This document shows positions 19,196-28,826 of a DNA stretch of 41,255 bases, piece after piece. The stretch is taken from contig JACRBF010000005.1 in NCBI GenBank assembly GCA_016213175.1, forward strand, positions 1 to 41,255, in the 5' to 3' direction. The position numbers and the translations under genes were made by a program. The stretch is from Chlamydiia bacterium. GTDB taxonomy: Bacteria; Chlamydiota; Chlamydiia; Chlamydiales; SM23-39. The notes below the pieces were generated by a model. That model saw only the letters and a program-made list of their open reading frames with translations, ran no database searches and was not told the origin of the DNA. Every line of letters begins with the position of its first letter. The stretch's first letter is position 1.

Positions 19196-19669
19196 TCACC
19201 GGGGTAAAGAGAAATTTTGCTCGAGGAGGTTGTCGAGATAGGAGAGGCATTGGGTTTGGATAACGAGAGAGGGGACTACGGGGGCGTCTGGATGATTGAT
19301 CCCTTCGCAGTGTTCAGCAGCCTCCTTCCAAGCGGTTGGATCTTGGAGATTGTGAATCCACCAAGGAAATGTGCGGCATTGAGAGGGGCGCGCTTCATAG
19401 ATAGAGCACTTATGATCTTTTAAAAAGACGCAATCGTGTGATTCGGGGAGATCAATCAAAGAAATTCTGTCATCTACAGGGTAAGTATATTGTTCTTGGA
19501 AGGTTGAAATCGGGAGGTTGAGGTGCTCGGCCAGGCGGTATGCATCGGCCTCGGAGAGGAATACATAGCCTGGAGAGCCGCTGCAACATTTGCCGCAACC
19601 GGTACACTGGAACCTAAGTCCTTCTGCGAACCAGGGCTTGTCAGGAGGAGGGGCTACAATCTTTTCCAT
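19196..19669 (-). CDS. YkgJ-family cysteine cluster protein
   Basis: FQCTGCGKCCSGSPGYVFLSEADAYRLAEHL, CSIYEARPSQCRTFPWW. Confidence 0.85.
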   Translation of the reverse strand: MEKIVAPPPDKPWFAEGLRFQCTGCGKCCSGSPGYVFLSEADAYRLAEHLNLPISTFQEQYTYPVDDRISLIDLPESHDCVFLKDHKCSIYEARPSQCRTFPWWIHNLQDPTAWKEAAEHCEGINHPDAPVVPSLVIQTQCLSYLDNLLEQNFSLPR

Positions 19670-20532
19670 CGGATTTTTTCAGTGCAAAATGGCTCCCACT
19701 GGGAGTTCCAGCGGTAGGCCGATACCTGACAATCATCAGGCATGAGATCAATTAAATTCCAGGTTCCTGTGCGGGTGTTAGCTACGCATCCGCTATCGAG
19801 AACGAGGGGAAGTTGGCTGGACTGTAAATCGACTATTGCATGCTTATGTGTATGTCCGTGGAGGTAAAGGCGGATTTGAGGGGTTTTTTCAAGCAGGGAT
19901 TGGAGTGCCTCCCCACGTTCCAGATTACGCCGGGATGATTTGCCTTGTACAAAGGGATAGTGATTCAAGCAGATAAGAGAGTCTTCTGGGGGTAATAAAT
20001 GGAGGATTTCTTCCATGTATTTTTCTTGTTTTTCAGAGAACAGTCCCTTGGAAGAGTAGGGATTGGTGGCCCTTGCAGTGTCTAAAGCGAGCACCCACCA
20101 ATGGGGAGCAATGGAATGTGCTTCGATGCCATGTTGTTTCAAGGAGAAAAAATTTGTGGGATGCGTGATGGGGGCATAGGGATTGCGATTGGAAAGATAG
20201 CGGTAGAAATGCTTTTGGAAGGAGCTGCGGTAAGTGTAGTAATCATGGTTACCGGGAATAGCAATCCAGGGCATAGAGAGTTTTTGAGTAAATTGGACAG
20301 CCTTTTGATATTCTTCTATGAGGGCAGTCGTAGTAAAGTCGCCCCCGAGGAGGACCAGATCGACTTTTAAAGCTCGCAAGAGGTCTGGCAAAGCGTCAAG
20401 TGGATCGGAGGCTAAGGAAGATTTACGGGTACAGAGCCAATTCAGCGCTCCTAACATTCTCTTCGAACAGAGGCGAAAAGGATTCCATGTCCAATGGGTG
20501 TAATGGAAATCGGAAATTTGGGCAATGCGCAC
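19654..20532 (-). CDS. Metallophosphoesterase
   Basis: ISDFHYTH, LGGDFTTT, IPGNHDYY, LYLHGHTHKHA. Confidence 0.92.
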   Translation of the reverse strand: MRIAQISDFHYTHWTWNPFRLCSKRMLGALNWLCTRKSSLASDPLDALPDLLRALKVDLVLLGGDFTTTALIEEYQKAVQFTQKLSMPWIAIPGNHDYYTYRSSFQKHFYRYLSNRNPYAPITHPTNFFSLKQHGIEAHSIAPHWWVLALDTARATNPYSSKGLFSEKQEKYMEEILHLLPPEDSLICLNHYPFVQGKSSRRNLERGEALQSLLEKTPQIRLYLHGHTHKHAIVDLQSSQLPLVLDSGCVANTRTGTWNLIDLMPDDCQVSAYRWNSQWEPFCTEKIRWKRL

Positions 20533-20537
20533 TTTTT

Positions 20538-20840
20538 CTAGATCCGAGGTGTTTTCTTTTTTGTAGACCGGGTGCTTTTTGGCTTCGCGTTGTTGCGATC
20601 AAATATGGGGACGCGATGCTTCATCGCTTGATTACGTTCTTCCATGGAGGCGTGGACAGGAGTTCTGCTCAGCCTTTCTTCCCTGGTTTGTCGTTTTGCA
20701 TTCTTTTTTTGTTCTCGTATCGTCTGTTTGCGAGGCATGCCAGTTGTATCAGGGGAGATTTCTTCTACCGTCTCTTCTCTGCGCAAGGAGCGGAGTACGC
20801 GTCGATTAAGCTGCTTCATGTGATGGGGTAGATCTTTCAT
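20538..20840 (-). CDS. Small highly basic hypothetical protein (100 aa)
   Basis: Intact ORF in a co-directional run; Lys/Arg-rich; no family recognised. Confidence 0.5.
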   Translation of the reverse strand: MKDLPHHMKQLNRRVLRSLRREETVEEISPDTTGMPRKQTIREQKKNAKRQTREERLSRTPVHASMEERNQAMKHRVPIFDRNNAKPKSTRSTKKKTPRI

Positions 20841-20890
20841 AAGCCTCCGATTCTATGTTTTATATTATAATTTTCCAGTTTAAGTAACAA

Positions 20891-21781
20891 TTAATCACTT
20901 AAAACGCTGCTTTTTAGATTTTTAATTATTTTGTTTACGCCTATGAATTTGCTCCAATGAAGCCGAGGCCACTTGAATCGCATCAGCCACTGCGGGGGGA
21001 GGATAAGCTTCCCTGGAAACCAACCCGTTCTCCATAAGGGCATTTGATGTCCGTTGCCGCCAATGACGAGATGGGGGATTTGCAGATAGGAGGCGAGATG
21101 GGCAGGTCCTGAGTCGTTTCCTAGAAAAGTTCCCGATTCGTAGAGGAAGGTGGCAAGATCCCCCAGATTCGTAAGAAGAGGGGCGTTCCAGAGATGTCTT
21201 TCGGAAGGGGATGTGAGGAAGATCGGTTCATAACCTTCTCGTTGCAAACGCTCTGCAAGGGAAAGGAATTTTTCTTTTTCCCACGTTTTATCGGGAGAGG
21301 AACTCGTAGGATGGATGGCGATTTGCAACTTGTGCTTACGGTGGACTAGGCCTTTAGGGGGGGTTAGGCCATTTTCGTAGGCTTTTTTCCCAAAAAATTT
21401 GCGCGTTGCAAGGGCAATGTTTTCTACCATGGTTTTTTGTGGATCGCAGACGTAATCCCATGAGTCTCTTAAGGGGCCATGTTTTTTAGTGAGGTGAGCG
21501 CTATAGAATGTATAGAGCGGTTTTTGGAGGGCTTGAATACAGAATGCCTTGGGGCTGTTATCGTGCTGAAGAAAGAGGGCATCGTAGGATTGAAAAAAGG
21601 TGTACATTTGTTCGAGGGGGGGCTGGGGAGCCAAGCGGCCTTGAGGAAGCCAACTACCAAAACTTGCGAGGTGGGCGCTGTGGGTTATGACTTCATGACC
21701 CTCTTGTTGGAGGAGGTGGGAGACAGTTTGGAAGAGGAGAGCATCTCCGATTCCGGAGGCGCAAATAACGGCAATCTTCAT
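20891..21781 (-). CDS. Glycosyltransferase family 9 (heptosyltransferase-like)
   Basis: IGDALLFQTVSHLL, IAIHPTSSSPDKTWEKEKFLSLAERL, FLGNDSGPAHLASYL. Confidence 0.85.
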   Translation of the reverse strand: MKIAVICASGIGDALLFQTVSHLLQQEGHEVITHSAHLASFGSWLPQGRLAPQPPLEQMYTFFQSYDALFLQHDNSPKAFCIQALQKPLYTFYSAHLTKKHGPLRDSWDYVCDPQKTMVENIALATRKFFGKKAYENGLTPPKGLVHRKHKLQIAIHPTSSSPDKTWEKEKFLSLAERLQREGYEPIFLTSPSERHLWNAPLLTNLGDLATFLYESGTFLGNDSGPAHLASYLQIPHLVIGGNGHQMPLWRTGWFPGKLILPPQWLMRFKWPRLHWSKFIGVNKIIKNLKSSVLSD

Positions 21782-21789
21782 GAGAGTGG

Positions 21790-23616
21790 CTAGTCGTAGT
21801 ATTTGGGCTGAAAGAGAAAGGCTCGTCCGGAAAGGGGGGGGAGATCGAAGAGGAAACTGTCTGCTTCAAAGATTTTTTCCTGAGATTGTCCTGACATGAG
21901 ATCGATGCCCCATGTACCTTGAATCCCAGGAAATTGGAGGGTCTCTTGCACGGAATGACGGCTGAAATTCAGAGCGAGAAGATGGATGAATCGACTCGAT
22001 TTTAGTCGGTGGAGCAAGAGCAGAGTCCCTTTGTGATGGGAGGAGGGAACTTCGATTAACGCAGCACGGGCAATTTGACTGCTTTCGCGCACTGCCAAAA
22101 TGTGTTTGAGCTGTGAAGCAAAGGTGTGTGGAGATTGTATTTGTAGAGGGAGACTGGGATAAAGCGCCTGCTCATTAAATCCCAAAAGATCGATTGAGAG
22201 AGGGGGCGATTCTACTGTACTGCCTATCAGATCGGCATACGAGAGAGAAAAAATACCCGGTTGCATGGCATAGGCAAAGGCGAGGAGAAGATGTCCTTTA
22301 TCTCGCAGCTGATTGTCCTCAAAAGCTGAAGAGCAGTGGCGCGCCCAGGTGGAAGGAGCGATTGTTGCAGTTCCTTGGATGTGAGCGAGATCTTCTTTGA
22401 AAAGGCGTCCTTTCAGTACTTCGCCTGTGATTTTTTCCTCCCTATAGAGATAGGGTTTCAGAGGATTCGCAGCAAATTCAGTCCAACTACAGGCGAAGCG
22501 GTCAAAAGGCTCAAGGGCATGAATCAGGCGGTTCATTGGGATGCCTTCTGCTAGACAAAGCCTATAGATGAGGCTGAGCGCTCCTGCGTCTTCTGTGAGA
22601 AGTGCGTGCAGGAGAGCAGGGCGTGTCAGGGTATCTGCTGCTGCATCCGCGCTAAAACCTCTCAATTCATCCAGAGTTCCTTCCGTTTTTTGGAGGGTAA
22701 ATCCGCCGAGTTTTCGCACCCAAAGGGATGTTGTCGTTTGCGCATGGCTAGGAATTTTCGCATCGATCCAGAAGATTTTCTGGAAATCTTGGTAGAGAGC
22801 GCAGAGTGCATCTGCTGCCATGAGCCTTTGCGCATTGAATGAGGGGGAGAGCCAGGAGAGGACGGGAGCGCCGAAATTCTCTTGCAGATAGATCCATCTA
22901 CGCTTTTGTGCGTCAGGACAGGAAATGATGGCCGTTGCATCCCAGAGGCTTTCCTTGACATATGCTCTTATATGATTGGGCACATAACCTTTCTGATGGA
23001 GATTGTCGAGCATAAGCCAGGGCACATTCGTCCAAGAACTATCCACTGGAATCGGGGGCAAGAGTTTCCAATCGAAAGAGGGGATCTCGACGAGATGGTA
23101 AAGGCTCGGGTAGGTGGATATATTTTGCAGGGCGCGCTGGAAATCAGGGCCACGCCCTGTGGTATAGCCGAGGAGAGAGCCGATCAAAGCAACGCCTCGT
23201 TTTTTGGCAGCCTGGACAATTTTTGGCCACTCGGTGCCCCATTGAGGCAGAATCGAAAATCCAATCCGCTCTCCTTCTATCCCTTTTAAGGAATCGACCT
23301 GGAGGCCGTTGATTTTTAAATCCTGGAGGATCTGCCAAAACGTCTCGTCAGAAAGGGTTTCTAAGGCAGATTTGCCTGGAGTTGGGCGGAGCGTGGTGAG
23401 ATCGAGGGAGAGCCAAGTGGAAGAGAGGGTTAGCAGCGCCTCTTCTTGAGAAGAAGAGGAAGGAGGAGGCAATTTTGCGATCTCAGGTGCATAGTGCCTT
23501 TCCCACCGTTCTGCCTCGGCGAGCATAGGCTCGCCGCCCGAATATACCGATATGGCCATGGAGAGAAGGCAGCCGAAAAACCAGGATAATTTTCTATTTT
23601 TCCTTGGCATCGACAA
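21790..23616 (-). CDS. Exported GH13 (alpha-amylase/trehalose-synthase)-like protein, likely catalytically degenerate
   Basis: Signal peptide; PSFNAQRLMAADALCALYQDFQKIFWIDA resembles the GH13 nucleophile region; canonical R-x-D, acid Glu and HD motifs not seen. Confidence 0.5.
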   Translation of the reverse strand: MSMPRKNRKLSWFFGCLLSMAISVYSGGEPMLAEAERWERHYAPEIAKLPPPSSSSQEEALLTLSSTWLSLDLTTLRPTPGKSALETLSDETFWQILQDLKINGLQVDSLKGIEGERIGFSILPQWGTEWPKIVQAAKKRGVALIGSLLGYTTGRGPDFQRALQNISTYPSLYHLVEIPSFDWKLLPPIPVDSSWTNVPWLMLDNLHQKGYVPNHIRAYVKESLWDATAIISCPDAQKRRWIYLQENFGAPVLSWLSPSFNAQRLMAADALCALYQDFQKIFWIDAKIPSHAQTTTSLWVRKLGGFTLQKTEGTLDELRGFSADAAADTLTRPALLHALLTEDAGALSLIYRLCLAEGIPMNRLIHALEPFDRFACSWTEFAANPLKPYLYREEKITGEVLKGRLFKEDLAHIQGTATIAPSTWARHCSSAFEDNQLRDKGHLLLAFAYAMQPGIFSLSYADLIGSTVESPPLSIDLLGFNEQALYPSLPLQIQSPHTFASQLKHILAVRESSQIARAALIEVPSSHHKGTLLLLHRLKSSRFIHLLALNFSRHSVQETLQFPGIQGTWGIDLMSGQSQEKIFEADSFLFDLPPLSGRAFLFQPKYYD

Positions 23617-25174
23617 TCACCGCTTCTGAGAGCAGGACAATCCCCGCCATCGAGACTGCGTGAGTAAGACATGTTTTGACCACTTTCGATGGATCGAGAA
23701 CTCCGCTTTTTAAAAGATCTTCCACCTGTTCAGTCAACGCATTGAATCCAAAAGTGTTCCCTTTTTCCAATACCTCCTGAAGAAGAACAGAGGGGTCGAA
23801 GCCGGCGTTGGTGACGATCTGCCGAAATGGTGCATCGCAAGCGTGCAGTAAAATGAAGGCGCCGACTTTTTCTTCTTGGGGGAGAGCAAGGAGGGCAAGA
23901 GATCGTGCTGCGCGGACAAGGGCTACGCCGCCGCCTGGAACGATGCCCTCTTCCAGCGCTGCGCGAGTGGCGTTGAGGCTGTCCTCGAAGAGCTGCTTTT
24001 TCTTCTTCATTTCCGATTCAGTGAAAGCGCCTATCTTAATGACGGCAACTCCTCCCTGCAATTTCGCTTTTCTCTGTTCGAAATGGTCCTTGTCATAGGA
24101 GGTAGTGGTTTGTTTCGCTTGCGCTTCAATCTGCAGAATACGCGCTTTCAATGCAGCGGGACTGCCCTTGCCTCCGATGATCGTCGTTTTATCCTTTTGA
24201 ATGAGGATGCGATCGGCGGAACCCAGCATAGCAGGGGTAGCATCTTTCAATAACAATCCTTTATCTTCTGCGATGAGTTCTGCTCCCGTGAGAATAGCGA
24301 GATCTTCGAGCATGGCTTTGCGTCGATCGCCGAAAGCAGGCGCTTTGACGGCCGCTACTTTGAGGATGCCGCGCAATTTATTGAGTACGAGGGTTGAAAG
24401 GGCGTCTCCCTCGACGTCATCGGCAATGACGAGGAGCTGCTGACCAGATCCTGCGATGTGCTGGAGAATGGGAAGAAGTTCTTGGATAGAACCGATCTTT
24501 TTATCGGTGATGAGAATTTGCGGATGCTCCATTTCGACAGTAAGGCGCTCCGCATGCGTGCAAAAATAGGCGCTGACGTAGCCCCTGTCGAATTGCATCC
24601 CCTCGACCATTTCGATCAAGGTTTCAGTGCCTTTACCCTCTTCAATGGAAATAACTCCCGCTTTCCCCACTTTATCAAAACATTCCCCAATCGTTTCCCC
24701 GACTTCCTTGTTGCCTGACGCAGAAACAGCGGCAACGTTGCGGACCTCTTTGCCCTCCTTGACGGGTACGGAGAGCGTATCGATCTCTTTCAAGAGAATT
24801 TCCAGAGTCTTATCCATCCCCCGTTTGATTGCAGCGGGAGTGGCTCCAGAGGCGATATTTTTTGCTCCAGCTTGGATGAGTGCTCTGAGGAGTACGATAC
24901 CGGTTGTGGTCCCATCGCCTGACTTTTCCTTGATCTTGGCCGCTACCTCTTTCGCCATCGCAGCGCCTACGTTACGGTGGGCATCTTTGAGTTCAATTTC
25001 TTTTGCGATTTGATTGCCATCGCTTGTAATGGAGGGGGAACCCCAGGAGGCTTGCAAACCTACATTGCGCCCCTTGGGACCTAGCGTCACAGAAACAACG
25101 TCCGCCACCTGATTGATTCCATCACTTAATGCACGGAGCGCGTCTTCTTCGAAGAGAATGTCTTTAGGTGTCAT
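23594..25174 (-). CDS. GroEL-like chaperonin paralogue (no adjacent groES, no GGM tail)
   Basis: VTLGPKGRNV, GDGTTTG, ALEEGIVPGGG; C-terminus ends VDAKEK. Confidence 0.95.
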   Translation of the reverse strand: MTPKDILFEEDALRALSDGINQVADVVSVTLGPKGRNVGLQASWGSPSITSDGNQIAKEIELKDAHRNVGAAMAKEVAAKIKEKSGDGTTTGIVLLRALIQAGAKNIASGATPAAIKRGMDKTLEILLKEIDTLSVPVKEGKEVRNVAAVSASGNKEVGETIGECFDKVGKAGVISIEEGKGTETLIEMVEGMQFDRGYVSAYFCTHAERLTVEMEHPQILITDKKIGSIQELLPILQHIAGSGQQLLVIADDVEGDALSTLVLNKLRGILKVAAVKAPAFGDRRKAMLEDLAILTGAELIAEDKGLLLKDATPAMLGSADRILIQKDKTTIIGGKGSPAALKARILQIEAQAKQTTTSYDKDHFEQRKAKLQGGVAVIKIGAFTESEMKKKKQLFEDSLNATRAALEEGIVPGGGVALVRAARSLALLALPQEEKVGAFILLHACDAPFRQIVTNAGFDPSVLLQEVLEKGNTFGFNALTEQVEDLLKSGVLDPSKVVKTCLTHAVSMAGIVLLSEAVIVDAKEK

Positions 25175-25198
25175 ACTTGAATCTCCAGTAACAGTCTC

Positions 25199-26020
25199 TC
25201 AGGGAGGATACTCCAAAGGAAGATTTTTATGAAATTTTTTATAAACGTCTTGTTTAGGAAGCTTTAGGAGATGCGCTGCCTGCTTAATGGCCTCTTTCAA
25301 TGAAAGGCCGAGGAGGGTGCTTAGCAAGTGCACGCACTCTTCGATCTCTAGCGATTCCATAGGGGGTTTACCAGGGGCGATGACTAGGACAATCTCTCCT
25401 TTGGGAGGATGGACTTTGAAATGCTCGATTAATTGTTGGGGAGCGCCCCTACGGCACTCTTCAAATGTTTTCGTCATTTCGCGTACGACAGCCACCCTTC
25501 TTTCGGGAGAGAGGATGGCAAGAGCCTCTAGTGTCTGAAGAAGCCTGGCCGGGCTTTCAAAAGCAATAGTGGTTCCTGGGTAGAAAAGGAGTTGTCGGAG
25601 CATTTTTTCTCCCCGTTTAGGAAGAAAGCCTATGCATTGGAATGGCTGGGTCTCAAATCCGGAAAGGAGGAGGGCTTGGATGGGGCTGCAAGGACCTGGC
25701 AGGGCCGTAAAGGGAAGCCCCTTTTCGATGCAGGCGGCTAAGAGCCGCTCTCCTGGATCATTGATACAGGGGGTTCCTGCATCGGAGATGAGCGCGAGAT
25801 TTTTCCCCAGGGAAAGATCCTCCAGAATCTGCTCTAAACATTGGGCTTCATTGAATTTGTGGTAGGAGCGCAAAGGGCTATGGATTTTGTAATGGTTCAA
25901 TAGGACAGCGCTATGGCGGGTATCTTCGCAGAGGATGAGATCGCAGCAACGCAATACTTCGAGGGCTCTTTGAGAGATATCCCCCAAGTGTCCAATGGGG
26001 GTTGCAATGATGTAAAGCAA
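25199..26020 (-). CDS. rsmI: 16S rRNA 2'-O-ribose C1402 methyltransferase
   Basis: LYIIATPIGHLGDISQRALEVL, CEDTRHS, LISDAGTPCINDPGERL. Confidence 0.93.
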   Translation of the reverse strand: MLYIIATPIGHLGDISQRALEVLRCCDLILCEDTRHSAVLLNHYKIHSPLRSYHKFNEAQCLEQILEDLSLGKNLALISDAGTPCINDPGERLLAACIEKGLPFTALPGPCSPIQALLLSGFETQPFQCIGFLPKRGEKMLRQLLFYPGTTIAFESPARLLQTLEALAILSPERRVAVVREMTKTFEECRRGAPQQLIEHFKVHPPKGEIVLVIAPGKPPMESLEIEECVHLLSTLLGLSLKEAIKQAAHLLKLPKQDVYKKFHKNLPLEYPP

Positions 26021-26024
26021 AGAA

Positions 26025-26196
26025 TAGACCTCTTGCGTAACTAAAGTTCTGTCGATTTTTTAGTTTTTTTGAGCCGATTTTCGATTTAAAATTGGGGAGC
26101 AATATACTGTTGTCGATATTGCTCTCCAATTTTAAGTCGAAAATCGGCCAAAATAATCCAGAAAATCAACGAACCATTAGTTACGCAAGAGGTCTA
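26025..26196. repeat. Long nested palindromic element, copy B
   Basis: 20-bp perfect outer arms TAGACCTCTTGCGTAACTAA (26025-26044/26177-26196); inner stem CCGATTTTCGATTTAAAATTGGGGAGCAATAT; core shared with copies A and C. Confidence 0.95.
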
Positions 26197-26218
26197 ATGT
26201 ACCAGTCTCTGAGAAAAA

Positions 26219-26288
26219 GGTGGCACTCAGATTTGAACTGAGGATGGGGGCTTTGCAGGCCCCTGCCTTACCACTTGGCTATGCCACC
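26219..26288 (-). tRNA. tRNA-Cys (anticodon GCA)
   Basis: Reverse complement GGTGGCATAGCCAAGTGGTAAGGCAGGGGCCTGCAAAGCCCCCATCCTCAGTTCAAATCTGAGTGCCACC; loop CTGCAAA. Confidence 0.95.
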
Positions 26289-26341
26289 CGAAATGGCACC
26301 TATTATGCTTGAAAAGAGGCAATGGGGTCAATCGCCGAATT

Positions 26342-28621
26342 TTACCTTGTGAAATACGTTGGCACGTGCGCTTCGGTCCACGTATTTAAGAAATAGTGGG
26401 TGCGCGCTGTGGCAATCTGGTTTTGTCGTTCCTCGTCTGAACTGTCGACAAACTCGCTAGGCAATGTCAGGTCCCTTTCAGGAGCGTTTATAGCCTGTGA
26501 GAGGTATTGTTCTGCATCTGAGCGTATTGTTAAGAGCGCTTCATCAGAGGAAAGACGAGAAAAATCGTCCTCCCTGATAGGCGGGCGTACAATGATCACG
26601 CGATCAAATGCTGCAGAATTTTCTTGAAGGATGCTTTGAACGGCTCCCCATACGATGCCTAAATACCAATCCTCATTGTATCCTTGCGGATTCGCGATGT
26701 TGAGGTAGACCGTTTTTCTACCTTCTTCTTGCGCTTGTTGGAGCTGAGTTCTTACAAAATTCCAGAGCTGAGCGGCAGTGTCTTCCGTTGTGTTGCCCCG
26801 TATTATGATGTCAGTAAGGGCTGCTGCTTTAGGCACTTGATCGTATTGCTGAATCTGACATTGTTCTCTGTTCTGCGAAATGGCTGCAGGCTGATTCTTC
26901 ACGAGGGGGGAGGGGATTGGCTTGAGGGGCTGTTCGACCTTCCTTGTGGGGGGCTGATCAACGCAGTCGGTTCTTACGTACATAAACTGGACTGCCGAGG
27001 TCTGTGCAGCAGACAAGAACTCATTTCGAGAAATCTCTTTCTGCTGGCGATCGTTGAGCTGCCAATAGTGCATTCTGCCCTCGGTATCACTGGTGGCGCG
27101 ATAGGCCACATAATGACCCCCCTCTAAGGAAGGTCCTTGGTGTACAGCGAAGCTTTCCAAGCGGTAGCGTAGGGCTTCTGTATAGGTTGTTTGTACGTGG
27201 GTGGCAGGTAGTTCTATCTCTAGAGGAACTGCAATGGGTGTTTCAATTTTCCGGAGCGCTTGATCATTGCCGATATTTTGAAAGCGTTTCAGCTGTATGT
27301 TTAAAAATTCAGGGGCCCTCTGAAATTGGATGCCGCGTGTTTCGTATTGCTGGCCTTCTTGTTCTGGCTCATATCCCGCGAACGTTCTGTGTAGCAGGTC
27401 GGTGAATTGAAGGGCGGGCGGATTGTCTTGGTCTAATACAGGGGGCATCGATATGGCAAGTGTCGGTCTACTTAGTCGCCAATTCGGCTTTGTATGCTGT
27501 TCAGGAAGCGCTACATAAGTGCCGTTTGCATTGACTTGGATAGGATAATTTTCCGATACGTTTATATCCATGTCTTGCTCATGCAATTCCATGTCCATAT
27601 ATAAAAAAATGGCGTCAATGCATTCAGCCACGTCATGCTGCTCTCCATTTGCCAAGTCATTATCTAGCGTGTTTGCAATTTCTTGGCGTACTTCTGTAAG
27701 ATTCAGCGGGTCTGACTTGCCGGATTGCATTGCGTTTTCGTAAATTTGGGCAGCTATTTGCAATTTTGTGCCTTTACATTGCAACATTTTTTTACGGATT
27801 TTTGGCTCAGCGACTAATACCTGGAATGCTGCATTAAAGGGACATAAGTTGCGCCCATAGGTCGAGTTGAGCGAGGTGGAGCCATTGACAAAACCAGGTG
27901 GAGCCGAGACGCCTTGTTTACTCTCTAGGGAAAGTTGTAGGTTTTGGACGGCCTGGGAGCGTTCTTCGAGAGTAATGCGGCCGTTGATGGTTTGTCTGAG
28001 GTGTTCAAAACTCTCCTTGATCTGGAAAGGTAATTTGGCAATCTGTTCGTTAGTCATGACGATCTGACGAGGTTTTCCTGTATCCTTGGAAGGGATCTCA
28101 ATCGTCCATCCGTTTTCCTGCGCTTCGATCGAAATCATCATGCCGGGAGTGGTGGTAATGTGGTAGTGGCTAAATCGTGCAAGAACGGTCCGTTTTAATC
28201 CTTCCGCAATCGTTTTAAGCTGCTCTGAGGAGGTTCCTTTAGCGACCGGGATGCTAGCGTTATAAATTTTCCCATTATCGCAGACAATTTCTATACTGCA
28301 AATCTCTGTTTCCTCTGCGGCTTTAGGTGCTGTAATGCTCACTCCAGATCTGCTCAATGTTTCGGTTCCAAGTTTTGTAATTGCGGCGGCTGCACCTATC
28401 GCACCCGCACTCGCTATCACACCCGCACTGGGTGCCGCAGCAGCGAGGACCACAGGGGCTGCTACTACTATTGCAGCAGTTGCGATCGCAGCGCCTGCCA
28501 CAAACGCGACCTTCTGTTTCGTTGATAGAGGCTCTTCATACTCCGGAGTGATCAGATAACTGCCGGCCTCTTTAATCTTCCCCCAAAGGTAATAACCGGC
28601 ATTGATCACTTTTGACACCAT
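26342..28621 (-). CDS. USP/C19-type ubiquitin carboxyl-terminal hydrolase-like protein, candidate effector
   Basis: Cys box YGRNLCPFNAAFQVL (Cys260), QHDVAECIDAI, EFLNIQLKRFQNIG, ESFAVHQGPSLEGGHYVAYRA (His503), YWQLNDRQQKEI; hydrophobic segment approx. residues 37-82. Confidence 0.85.
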   Translation of the reverse strand: MVSKVINAGYYLWGKIKEAGSYLITPEYEEPLSTKQKVAFVAGAAIATAAIVVAAPVVLAAAAPSAGVIASAGAIGAAAAITKLGTETLSRSGVSITAPKAAEETEICSIEIVCDNGKIYNASIPVAKGTSSEQLKTIAEGLKRTVLARFSHYHITTTPGMMISIEAQENGWTIEIPSKDTGKPRQIVMTNEQIAKLPFQIKESFEHLRQTINGRITLEERSQAVQNLQLSLESKQGVSAPPGFVNGSTSLNSTYGRNLCPFNAAFQVLVAEPKIRKKMLQCKGTKLQIAAQIYENAMQSGKSDPLNLTEVRQEIANTLDNDLANGEQHDVAECIDAIFLYMDMELHEQDMDINVSENYPIQVNANGTYVALPEQHTKPNWRLSRPTLAISMPPVLDQDNPPALQFTDLLHRTFAGYEPEQEGQQYETRGIQFQRAPEFLNIQLKRFQNIGNDQALRKIETPIAVPLEIELPATHVQTTYTEALRYRLESFAVHQGPSLEGGHYVAYRATSDTEGRMHYWQLNDRQQKEISRNEFLSAAQTSAVQFMYVRTDCVDQPPTRKVEQPLKPIPSPLVKNQPAAISQNREQCQIQQYDQVPKAAALTDIIIRGNTTEDTAAQLWNFVRTQLQQAQEEGRKTVYLNIANPQGYNEDWYLGIVWGAVQSILQENSAAFDRVIIVRPPIREDDFSRLSSDEALLTIRSDAEQYLSQAINAPERDLTLPSEFVDSSDEERQNQIATARTHYFLNTWTEAHVPTYFTR

Positions 28622-28826
28622 AAAAACTCTCTCAGTATTATGTTAATATTTTAATTGATTTTTGATTAAAAAACAATTTTAATCTTATTTTGTAATAAAT
28701 TTTGTTTATGGGATTTCTATATCGACTTTTGTTAGGCCGTAACCGCTTGTTTATTAGCGTTTTGCGTTCTGTTTATTGCCTTGTTTCGCAAAAATCGGTA
28801 TACACCTATACCCTCAGAGGCGTTGC

